Below are positions 36,972 to 47,521 of a stretch of 64,000 nucleotides of DNA, piece after piece. Source of the DNA: Gnomoniopsis sp. IMI 355080. Lineage: Eukaryota > Ascomycota > Sordariomycetes > Diaporthales > Gnomoniaceae. The notes beneath the pieces were generated by a model that worked only from the letters and a program-made list of their open reading frames with translations, did no database searches and was not told the DNA's origin. A program made the position numbers and the translations under genes. The DNA lies in contig JAPEVC010000020.1 in NCBI GenBank assembly GCA_027946555.1, forward strand, positions 62,001-126,000, in the 5' to 3' direction. Each line of letters starts with the position of its first letter. Positions within the stretch are counted from its first letter, which is position 1.

Positions 36972-39171
36972 CTAGATCCAGTCGGCCTTCGTTGTAGGAA
37001 TGGGTGTGGTCGCCGCACTGCCACTGGGTCTTGGAGGTGCGACAACAGCGGCAAGTCGAGGGTCACCAGGAAGGCGGCCATTTGGACTGCTGAAGCCGAC
37101 GCCAAGTGGGCTGGGCAGCTTCCTCATGGACCTGTTGGAGCCTGACCTGGAAAGCTCTACTGGGTCTTGGTAAACGGTCGGGCTGAGGGTAATCAGAGTG
37201 GACCCTTGCTCGTCGTCTGATGACACGGGCGAAACAGGCGATACGGCCTCCGTGTTGTTGTCAGCGTCGGTGTTAGTGTTCACCGCGATGGCAGACGATC
37301 TCGGCACGGGTGGAAGCGTCTTCATCCTCGAGTCCTTGCTAGACGGCCTGCTCGGTGGGTCGGCGAGGATGATATCCGTACCCGCATAGTCAGAGTAGTC
37401 GGACGCGGTCCTCATCTCATAGTCTGCGAATTGAGAGGAGCGGATGGTCGGCATGGTTCGCGGGTCTGGCACGTCGGGGACATCGGGCACATCGGTGTCT
37501 GTACTCTTGCGAGGAACATAGTCGTCCACGTTCGAGAGGCGAATGCCTATCTGGACAGTGGCGGTCGACGTTATGGACGAGTCCCTCTTGTGTCCTCTGC
37601 CCATCCAAGGCTTGACAATTGGAGGCGGCTTCCAGGTATCGCGGGTGGGTCTCGATGTCATAGGCGAATATGTTGTTGCCGGTAGGACTGCAGCCGCGGC
37701 GGGGGGCTGATCGTTAGGGTACAGCGAGTATGACTGTTTTCGGATTTGAGATGGCGAGGTTTCAGATGGCGGCTGTGTCGGCTCAGGATATGCAGGGCCC
37801 GAGGGTATGTTGAGCTTCGGTGAGAATGGGCTGCGAGCCGTTCCATAGCTCATCGGAGACGGAAACCCTCGCTCGTCGGTGTTAGTGGCATGGAGTAACG
37901 TGGCGGAGCTATCCGACCGGGCTCGGCTGTTCGAGCGATTGACGGGTTGGAGCGAGTGGTTCGAGCCGCGGTGGTCGTCCCTTGGGTCGTGGTCGTACAC
38001 ACTCTTCTTGCGCTCATATTCCCCGAGTTCTTGGCAAATTGAATTATTGTTTTGCGATCGTAGGAACAAGTGGAGGCCTGCGACCATGAGTCCGTTGACG
38101 TTGGCAACGACGGCTGAGACCATGCCCAAGTTGAGAGTGTTCCAGATCTCCTTTTGCTGGTCCAAGAAGGTGATGCTGAAGAAGAACGGCATAATGAACA
38201 CCTAGAAAAGTTAGTCATCATGTGAGTGACAAAGTCCTTCATAAACTTACCTCCGAGATGAAACCAAGAGCCAGGTAATAGATCATTCTTGTGGCAGCGA
38301 CCCTCTCCGTCGGGCTGACAGTGTGACTCCTGTTCAACTTGAGGAAAATCGTGCCCATGACAATCAGGGTGATGGTTGCCACAGTTGCAAATACAGCAAA
38401 GCCGCCTGTCGAGTACGTCCTGATGAACCAGAACAGAGACGCGAAGCAGAAATCTGGAGCTCGCTCAACAATGGCGACAATCAGAGTCACCAGAGACATG
38501 GCGCCTACAATCCCGAGGCAGATTGTGATGTTCCATTTTCCCCGCGGAGCAAAATTCGAGCGGACGCCACGTAGAGCCGTCTCCACTCCAAAAACTAAAT
38601 GTGTGAAAGGAACGAGAAAAAGAGCTAGACGCAACGTCAGTGATTGTCACTTCGAAGACTTTTGAGTAGTATAGAGAGGCTAACCTGGCATCATGGCAAT
38701 AGCCACTATAGTGCAACCCCTGCTCAACAGGGCCTGTAAGCCAACCGACTGGGCGGCAGCGAAGGTAATGCTCTGGATGGTTGTGCCCAGAGAGAGAAGG
38801 AGAGGAAAGACCTCGACAGTATGAATATAGAACAGTCCGGATGGCGGTCTGCATTGTGTCAGTTCTAGGTCTGCTTTGCATTCACGATCCAAGACTGACG
38901 GGTCTGATGCCCTCCGCTGCATCCTCTTGTGATATTGACGGCAGCTGTGTATTATGCCCACGGCCGTGATAAAAGCCGCGAAGGCATTAAACGATGCCAA
39001 TATAATCGTGGAGGTCCTGATCGACTTTGACGTAGCGAATTTGAGTGCGTTCGAGATGGCAGCTGTGGCAGCCGTGATGTTTGATTGTGTGGCCGCCTGG
39101 TAATAAGTCGCATCCGCCGTGGGCACCGCACCGGGCGCAGCGAGCGTCGCTCCTCCCACGGTAGAATTCAT
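36972..39171 (-). CDS. Seven-TM integral membrane protein, GPCR-like
   Basis: Exons 39171-38685, 38624-38251 and 38201-36972 encode 696 aa. The N-terminus of about 55 residues has N-glycosylation sequons (NST, NIT) and lacks a clear signal peptide. Seven hydrophobic segments follow, from TSTIILASFNAFAAFITAVG to WNTLNLGMVSAVVANVNGL, over residues about 55-345. The cytosolic tail of some 350 residues is rich in Ser, Pro, Arg and Asp. It includes a DVPDVPDVPD repeat and many potential phosphorylation sites. The topology (N out, C in, long tail) resembles fungal GPCR-like proteins, but I recognise no subfamily, so ligand and signalling are unknown. An in-frame 51-nt candidate intron at 38899-38849 could be spliced, giving 679 aa. 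Confidence 0.85.
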
Positions 39172-40196
39172 CGTGCCGTCGTCGAGCTCTCGGAGACCCG
39201 ATATTTGATTCTGCGTCGTCGATGAGGCGGGTGATGGCGACAGCCGCGCGAGTCTCCCCGGATGTTCGCTAGGTCGTCGACATTGGTATGTTTGTGTGTA
39301 GACGTAAGGGTACGTGTACTCAGAAAAGAGAGACTGACGACAAGAACACGGTCAAGTCGGTAGCATGTCGAAGAAAGAGATCAGAATCTGCAATATCAGG
39401 CTCGGGGACGATAATGAAAGTGGGTTAGCATCCAGGGGTTATTTTGCCCGCAGCTGCAGGGCTCTGCCACGGACTAGACGAAACAGACCCTGACAGGGAC
39501 TGGCAAATGGTCATCAAGGAGGCAAGGCAAAACGAGGATCGCAAGTGGGCTCGAGGGACTGAACTTGGTTTGGGGCCTGCACGCACGCTACACAAATCGC
39601 ATGGTCAGTCCATTAAAAGAATGATCGCTTGGGTAGAGTTTGGTAGACGTGCGGGATCCGCTCCAACATGGCGAGGCTACCCCAGCGCGGACGAGAACGG
39701 GGGCAGCCAGGTCAGGGTCGTGCGGTCACTTCGGTGCCGAACTTGGTACATTCATGGCGCCTCCATGCCTTGCATGCGCGACTCGAGGGCGCAGAAGTGA
39801 TGCCACCATGCCATGGAGGCAATCGGGACAGCCAAGGGGGGCGAGACTACAGACTAGGTTTGTGGTAGCTTGCAACCGGTCCCCTAGTGGCTCCTAATCG
39901 ACAGTAGTAGCGTCCCATGGTCTCGTAAGTTCGAGCATCGATGCAATGCTTCCTTCCACGCGGCTCAATCCCATGCCCGTTTGAGGATAGGCAGAACCAG
40001 TTGAAAGAGGCTTGGCCTACGCAGAGACGCGTCAATACGCAATGGATCCTTCGCAGGATCGTCACGAAGCAATTCGCTGCACAGCTTGCACGGGATGTCT
40101 CCAGCAGATGTAGCCTGTCGAGTTTACACTTGCCGTGGGACACGGTCGTGGGACACGAGACCCTCGATTTCCCGGATAGTTGCCACTCTAGGTCTT

Positions 40197-40226
40197 GGAC
40201 TGGAACTGGGACTGGGACTGGGACTG
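40197..40226. repeat. 6-bp tandem repeat GGACTG
   Basis: Five consecutive units. The second has one substitution (GAACTG). Non-coding. Confidence 0.85.
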
Positions 40227-42530
40227 GAGATGCGGACGCGCACCATCGAGAGGATGCTGCGCAAATGGAAAGCAGAATCGTGGTACTGGCACTCGGAACT
40301 GGTGTGGCCAGCATTGAATGTAGTTGGAGATGAGGCAGTCTTGATACACGTGCGGGTTTCGCAGTTGGCCTGCATCCTTGCTTATCATTCTTGGGACGAC
40401 GGCCAGCGCCTTCCCGCGTCGTTGAATTTAGGTGTGCGGCTCAACACACCAGTCCCGCTATGGCTTAGCCTGGCCCCACTGTCCGGGAGGGCCCTAGTCG
40501 GAACGACGGCGTGCCGGTCATCGCCAAACGTCAGAAGTTGCCAAGCCCTTTCTTGCAGCGGTTCAAGCCCTTGACATTCCTGACGTGCTGTCTGCTCTAG
40601 CTGTTCTAGTCAGCCACTCCGCCGCTAGCCATTCTGACAGCCCTACCGAGGTACGCCACTGCCGCTGATACTACTACGTCTTACTTCATCCCCCTCCCCC
40701 CGAACATGCAGGCGAGTCGCATCTCACGGGGTCGGGGCGGGGATGGGCTGGGCTGGGATGCTCCCACGCGTGAGATATTCTCCGGTCTGGACGACGTCTC
40801 CACCAGGGGCAAAAACACAACGTGGTGGCTGCATCAGCCAGCATCATCTGCCCCAATACACGACTCAAATTGCCAAGCATTCGTGGCAATGTTAGCCAAA
40901 TAAAGGTCTTTCAAGAGAAGATCTGCCCTGTCATGTTGCCAGGTGTTGGCTCAACCCTCGATCTCCCATGACCTCAGGGAGACACATGGGTTCGATTGCT
41001 GTGTCCTGTGCGATTTGCGCCCTCGTCCTTGACTGGGCCGAGCTGATACTTTGTCCACCCATCGCACCAGTCAGCTAAGCCAAAAGCCCCTTTTGGTCGT
41101 GTTTGTACACAGACTTTGGACGGAAAGCCTCAACAAAGTCCAGCTCACAACGCATGACCACGTAGGCATGTCGCGGAGTCGCCGCGATATGATAGGTGCA
41201 CATCTTGCAGGACTAAACGCGAGCACGTTCGTTGCTATATCCTTGTAGACGGCTTGCAAGGACCACCCTTCTTTGCTAGCTGCTACCGAAGCACCCCCTT
41301 GTTTTGAAGACGCCGCGTGTATCGATTTAGAGCACTGACACAGCGCAAAAAATGTACTTTGGTATGTACAATACAGGATATTTTCGATTCCAGTGCTGGT
41401 AACAATCGATCTCGCAGACACCGCCCGGCAGTGGTCGCCGTTGAGCAGCACTTGAGTATGTACATGAGCCTTCGGGCTTTTTGGCAGCTTCATCTCATCG
41501 GCCATGCCCGCCATCTCCACTTACCCGGTAAGGACAGACCCGGAGAAAAATTAAAGGTGACATCTAAGCTCTCGGTGGCTATGATAGCTAAAATGCCCGG
41601 GTGGTCTGTCCGACCAGCCGGTTCCACCACAAATGACAGCTGGGCCCCCACCGTCAATGATGCTCGGCAGCCACGGCACAGGGGCTTAGGTGTGTCTAGA
41701 CAGTGGGGGAACTCGCATGGGGATGCGGTTTTAGCAAGTCAACGTCATGCCCAGCAACACACCCACAACCCGAACCAGGCCCGTTGTCTCACTCACTGCA
41801 AGCCGGCGATTGGTGAGAGGCGAGAGATTTTGATGTTTCCTGGGTCTCGCACATGCCTGTTCATACTCTACATAGAAAATAAATCCAGTGATCACTGAGT
41901 CGTGGCGAACCAACCGTAACTACGACAACTTCATCCGATTTGTGAGGCACCAATGGCAACATAAGACGCAGTAAAGTAACGGCCGATACCAATCGTGGCC
42001 ACCACGTCATTGTGCGAAGAGAAGCACGATTACATGGCGCGCTTGAGCGGCCCTTGTTCCGATGGTTTGTAATTGAGTCTGGCGGATTAGCTCGCTGAGA
42101 GCTTCGCACGCGGATCCGGCCTATTCGCCCGCTATTGCCACTATGTAGTCCACACACGTGGCTAATTTAAATGCCAATCCTTAGGCGTTTATGCGCCTCC
42201 TGGTTCTCCAGAATCACTAGAATGACTCTTAAGCCCCCAAAAGAGACCTTGGAGCGGCATCCTAGAAGTTTTTCCGGGGATTTCAAATGCCAACAACCTT
42301 CGCAGGCCGAAGCATTGACTCTCGGGACATTTTGACAGCATAGCTGTCGAAACAAAGCCTCTTTCTCATGCGGAATTTCATCTATTTAAAACGCACCGGC
42401 TTGTCAGATGATTTCAATGATTACCTAAAGACAGTAAAGGCGTGATGTTCGGGCCGGAAAAGGGGGCTGGCTCTACTACTCCTAAAGTGTCTAGTCAGTC
42501 CGACGGGGCCGTCGGTCTACTTAGCGAAAG

Positions 42531-43373
42531 TCATGTTCTGATGTCGTGGCCAAGGAGTTTGAGACGGTCATCCGAACGCAAAACCAAGCGACGAAGATTC
42601 TCGATATAGTTCAACTTTGCAAGAAAGAGGAGGGTCGTCTCGTCCGATCCGGAGCAGAAATTCAACACTAGGTACTTTGCCTCCAGGGTCATCAGCTATT
42701 CCTGCAGGACGTGGAGGAGCCCCAGATTTCGATGCTCACCGCCTTCCTCTCAAACTCTTACAGAAAGTCTATTTTGAGTTGGGTAGTTGTACGTGATGAG
42801 TTGGTCTTGATCCTCAGGATCTGCTTTTGCGTCAAGTCACGGCACCAGGTATGAAGCCAAAGGGGTACTGATATGCTGAGAACATGGAGTTCGACCGCCG
42901 TCCCCGCATACGATTGTCCCCTTCACCTCAGCCCCCACAAGCCACCTGCATTGTTTATACATGCGAATATCATGAACACTAGGCCTGACAAAAGGTCGGA
43001 TGATCTATTTCAGTAGTTCTGCAGCATGCGTACCAAAAGCTGAATTCTTGGGCCGGACTTTAGACTCAGGGTGGCCGTCGATCCATCTGTGAAAATCATA
43101 CAAAAGATGTTCATCTCAAGATCAGTCCCGCAAATCACATAAGCAAAGGCTTAGAATACGCGCGGCAAGCAATGCCACTACCCATAGTACCAGTGTGAGG
43201 CAGATGTCATGAATCGCTACGGCCATACGATCTACGTTTAAGCCGCCCCTCCAATGTTGATACCATGGGTGCCGATCAAAGTCGAGCGCATCATTGAGAG
43301 GTGTGGAGTTGAGGCGCAAGCGCTGCAGGTAAATCATCCGGTGTTTAATGGCTTGTTTTCCAAATTCTATGCA
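42531..43373 (-). pseudogene. Decayed protein-coding gene, family unknown
   Basis: On the minus strand one frame runs from about 43373 to 42830 with protein-like content broken by only three stops. It includes MIYLQRLRLNSTPLNDALDF, then YDFHRWIDGHPESKVRPKNS, then MYKQCRWLVGAEVKGTIVCG. Near 42835 the sense moves to another frame (RDLTQKQILRIKTNSS ... FERKAVSIEIW, with one TAA between). Near 42690 it moves again (LMTLEAKYLVLNFCSGSDE ... NLRRLVLRSDDRLKLLGHD), ending at a TGA at 42531. The last part has a leucine-rich flavour as in some fungal F-box proteins, but I cannot assign a family. At least four stops and two frameshifts make it non-functional. Stops such as TAG and TAA in place of probable CAG and CAA would fit C-to-T decay. 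Confidence 0.6.
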
Positions 43374-45589
43374 GATGACGGTATGCGTACATAGTTTTTC
43401 GTTTCGATCTTATTGAATCGACAGGATAGACTCTCAGCGGACGGTTTTGGTCAATCGTGCAAAGCGGAGAGGCTAGGGCTCATCGTCGATTGCAAACGAG
43501 GTTTGTGTAGTAACAAAGCGCGATGCATAGTCACACACATATCGTTCGGACCGTGTTTCGTTTCACATTCGCCAATCCAGGGCCTATAGAAAGCCAAATG
43601 GACACTCGGGCCCAGGGAATCTCGAACTCAAAAGCCCTCACGCCAAGTTTGGAAGATGCACTGCTGCCATTGTTGAAATCTCTTGAGACTCCCGTCTGTC
43701 TAATCTGTGTAGTGCATTTCATTATGAACGACGACCGGTGTCAAGTAAATTGAGGTGTGATGGACTGCAACAACGGGAGAAACCTTAAAATTTTAGTCTG
43801 TCGACCACCTTCTGCAATTTCGATCTTTTAGCCTGGTGATTTCTGGAATACCAATGCTGCGGCTACAGAAAAACACCCCGAAACACCCGCAGGCACGGCC
43901 AAGGTTGCATTTGATAGCCAGGGTCCTCCACTCATCACGGGTGGCTGAGAGACCGGGAGCTTAAAACTCGTGGAGATGACAGAGCTTATATCCCGTACTT
44001 ACATGAGGAACTCAGTCTTGGTTGCAACGGTTGACGTGTTTCCGCGTGATCGAAACAAAGTGGCCTTTCGAGACGCAGATGCACAGCTGTGTCACGTTGG
44101 GTCTGCCCACAAACGCAAGTAAAGGACCTAGATCAATGCCGGATCATAAAGTCGCAAGTAATGGTGTTTCTTTGCCTCTTCCAAGAGTTGGCCGGCAAAT
44201 ATCGTGGCCAGACAGCATGTCTTCCCCCGCAACCCAACAAAGTGAACAGGCAAGGGACTCTCTCCCAGCCCGGAGTTCTTCCTGGACCTCTCATTTCCAA
44301 CCTGACTAGAGCTCGATTTTGATTGGGACGCGTAGCCCCATCATGTGCATTGACTGTTCTTTGTCTACAGCCGCGTCGAACACCAGATAGTTTACACCAA
44401 ATGATTGCAATGGCAAGATTACTTGCACGGAGGGTTGTTATGATCGAGATCTGGCCACGAGTGACTGTCGACAATGTAGAGAAATTTGGACATATTGGGA
44501 ACGTCCCCAGTAAACTGTAGGGAAGACACATAGTCGTAATTAGCACAGGAGATCCTCGCCTGGGCGCGCAATCACCATGTCAACGCAACTTGGCCAGCGT
44601 AGCCACTCAACCGCGATGTAATGGACCCACAGCGATTAGACCCAAAAGTATCACCCTCTTGGCTTGCACACAAGTGCGCAGCTTGGCCGTTACGGTGTTG
44701 TATGCAGGCTCCCACAGTGCCCCGGCAGGTAAGACCTCAAGATGACCCAGGAACGACTGTCGACTTGGGCTTTCAAGTCCGGCTTGATTCATTGACTCTA
44801 GCCCTGGCAAGGGCAAGAAGTGCTCCTGGTATCGTAATGACCGTCGGCGGGAACAAGGAACGGCGGCGGACATTCTCCACCAGCCTCCTCTCGAGGTAAT
44901 GACCGGTCAACTGCGAAACCGTGACCTGTCGGCTCTCCTTTCAAGACAATCCCCAAGCGTAGTGATAGCTAATGTTGCGAATGCATTGTACTTCGTGGAG
45001 TCATCGCACCATCGTGCTGTGCTCTTCGCTACACATTTTGGAATGTATCGTGGAGCTGAGGTCGACCCCCCCTAGACTTACCTTGGAGCCAAAGCCCCTC
45101 TAGGGCCTGGACTTTTGCAATTGCACACCGTCAACTTCAGGAAACACACTAGGTGCACCTTGGTGCAAAGGTAGCACTCGTATATGTACATGTCTGACCG
45201 AGTAGACGATCATGGCGGCAAGCCAAACCCCCGCCTGGTTGAAGACTCGGTTTCCTGGCAGATCAGCACGAAGTGGAACTCGCCAGTCGGTCTAGGGGAG
45301 AAATTCTCGCGATTGCAAACTCGCTCATGAGCCTTTCATATTCGTTTTCGATCTCATGATGGGGATATCAAATGCCCTATCTCTGTGCAAGTCATCCAGG
45401 CGATACACCAAGATCTCTCTTCGGCCGCCAATTTTCCATTCCGTGTGAATGGACTTCCCTATCACCTAGAATCTTGCGCCTTCCAACCCTACTACCTTCG
45501 GGAGACTATTTGAGCACTCACCAGGGGGATTCTTCCACGATATGCCCGGGACGTTACAACACTGGACACTAGAGACAACCCAGCCCAAC

Positions 45590-46593
45590 CTATTTCGATT
45601 TCTTCGTCTCTTTTACAGTCACGACCACCTTGGCGCCCTGCGCCTGGAAAGCAGCTGAGAAGGCGCCCCAGCTCACGTAGATAGCGTACGCAGGAATGAA
45701 TACCCAGAGCATGTTGAAGAACACCAGGTACACCCAAAGGTACATGAAGTTGCTCCCATCAAGATATTGGTTCCCGGTGAGCCACTCCGGGCAGAACGTC
45801 ATGAAACCTGTATGCGTGGGGCAAGGTCAGCTTGGGAAATCGCAGAGGGTGGTGGGATAACTCGCCTCCGTAGAGCTCAGCTGTGGCAATTATTGTCATC
45901 AGGATGTTCGCTCTTGGGTTCTTCTTGGCGATGTCATAGCAGACTAGACAGGCCAGCGGCGCAACGACCAAGACTGTTAGGAGCTCGAGGCTGATCACAC
46001 CCTGCGATGGTTCCGACCGTCAGCACCTCTTCCCACTCTTCCAATCCGAATGTACATTGCTTCGTAGAGCAAGAAGTAACTGGAAGAAACGAACAGTATC
46101 AGCTCCAGCCCATCTCTTGTCCGCCCGCGCATATACCATCCATAGCTGGGCGAAGGGATTGTTGCCAGCCGCCTGACTCCCCCAGATTCGGTCGTCATGG
46201 CCTAGGTATCCACGTGGTGTCGGGTAAGCATCCTGCGCCTCGCGGGCGGAGATATCATCCAAGGACTTCCATGAGAAGAGGCACTATCGTCCGCGATTAA
46301 GAGGTCAGTATTGTTGGATCTGAGAGTAGACCGCACAGCGACGGCCGTGGGGGACAAGGCGGGCAACAGACGTGGTAGAGGAAGCTTCCCTCGAGAAAGA
46401 AGTGAATTCCAGCATCGAAAAGATGCCAGATGAATAGGAAGCGGTAGCTTCCTGGCGTAGATGGTGAAAGAGCTTTGAGTGAAGTACCGTACGCCACGGC
46501 GAGGATGGCTACCGTCGAGGCTAGAGAGATTAAGGTCGTAGTGTCGAATAGATCTGGAGGGAGGCTGGAGCCAGCGGTGGCAGCGTTGGACAT
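45590..46593 (-). CDS. EBP (EXPERA-domain) family membrane protein
   Basis: Exons 46593-46372, 46283-46095, 46001-45866 and 45807-45590 encode 254 aa. Landmarks in order are FIWHLFDAGIHFFLEGSFLYH, then GYLGHDDRIWGSQ, then LWMVYARADKRWAGADTGVI, then SLELLTVL, then IIATAELYGGFMTFCPEWLTG, and four to five membrane helices. These match the emopamil-binding protein family, whose animal and plant members are sterol delta8-delta7 isomerases. The conserved HxxxxE-type acidic and His residues of the family are visible in helix 2. Fungi usually use ERG2 for that step, so the reaction here is uncertain. All three introns have atypical donors: GTCTGT, GTTCGT and GCGAGT. The joins are fixed by frame and by the conserved family sequence across each. 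Confidence 0.85.
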
Positions 46594-47243
46594 TTTGATG
46601 TGTCAATTGGGCATTCAAAAATGCTGTATTCTCAGATGACACGGCTGCAGCTTTCATTCATTCCAAAGAAAGACGATAAATCAAGACCAGTACCAACCTC
46701 CTGACCCACCAACAGCCGGTGAGGTCGTTGTCGCCGGGTGGATCCAACTCCGAAACTGATGGTCCGTGCATTGTAACATAATGCAATGGTTTGGTTGTAG
46801 ACAAGTCCATTGGATCCTTTTATCACAAATATTTTTGTGACACTCGTCAGGAGAATGTGTTGAAAATGTGACTACTCAATTTTGTTGCATAGTCAGTGCA
46901 TGTCCACCAGATTCCACGTGTTGAACGTGCATCAAGTACCGTACTCGGGCCAGAACGAGGATTGCATACGTGTGGACAAGGTATTGGATAACCAGGCGAA
47001 TTACATATCAAGAAACCTGATTTGAACGAAATGATTCTGTCGTGGATGTCCTCAAATTCGATGCTAGGTGAACTGCCTAAGGGGTATGTGCTCGAAAAGA
47101 CATTTATCCTCCACTCCAAAGCACCACATGGTCCAAGCCATCATCCCGATTTGCCTACTGAGCCATGTTGCCCGAGAAATCATGCCGTAGACGCCAATCC
47201 CAATCTCATGCCATGGTCGTCAATGCCGGAAGAAAGGAACCGC
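46594..47243. other. Intergenic stretch
   Basis: This lies between the EBP start and the Grg-1-like stop, both on minus. It holds the EBP promoter and the Grg-1 3' UTR. Open frames here have no gene-like support. Confidence 0.7.
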
Positions 47244-47521
47244 TTAGTGGGTAGCCTTCTGCTTGTTGCCCTCAGCGGAGGCCTTGTCCTTTGACTGTAA
47301 GGCGCATGTATGTTAATAATGATGTTGATGATATTAGGGTATCAGTGAAAGCTTACCTCGTTGACGGAGTCCTTGACGTAGTCCTTGCCAGCCTCGGCAC
47401 GGTTGCCGATGGAGACGTTGGAGTCCTTGGCGACCTCCTTGTTGGTCTCCTTGGAGGCAGTGTTGAGGGTCTCAGAGGCCTTGTCAGAGACGTAGTTGGC
47501 GGCGTTCTTGACGGACTCCAT
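47244..47521 (-). CDS. grg1: Glucose-repressible small protein, Grg-1/CCG-1 type
   Basis: Exons 47521-47357 and 47294-47244 encode only 71 aa. The intron has donor GTAAGC and acceptor CAG. The sequence begins MESVKNAANYVSDKASETLN and contains SKETNKEVAKDSNVSIGNRA, the hallmark of the fungal Grg-1/CCG-1 family. It is hydrophilic, Lys/Ala/Glu/Ser-rich and predicted helical, with no cysteine. In Neurospora the homologue is glucose-repressed, clock-controlled and stress-induced. Its molecular function is unknown. Codon use is extremely biased to C-ending codons and AAG, and the leader is pyrimidine- and CAA-rich with a CACAATGG start context. Both signs indicate very high expression. The gene is easily missed because of its size. 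Confidence 0.93.

Larger units (their letters stand above)
39172..45589. other. Gene-poor region with one pseudogene
   Basis: No intact gene is supported in these 6.4 kb. The left end holds the promoter of the seven-TM gene. A hexamer repeat lies at 40197-40226 and a decayed coding segment at 42531-43373 on the minus strand. The other open frames are short, overlap on both strands and carry no motif. Confidence 0.6.

Noticed and set aside
37957..37967. GGTTCGAGCCG, a B-box match
   Set aside because: It lies inside the tail-coding exon of the seven-TM gene on the opposite strand, and no cloverleaf can be built around it.
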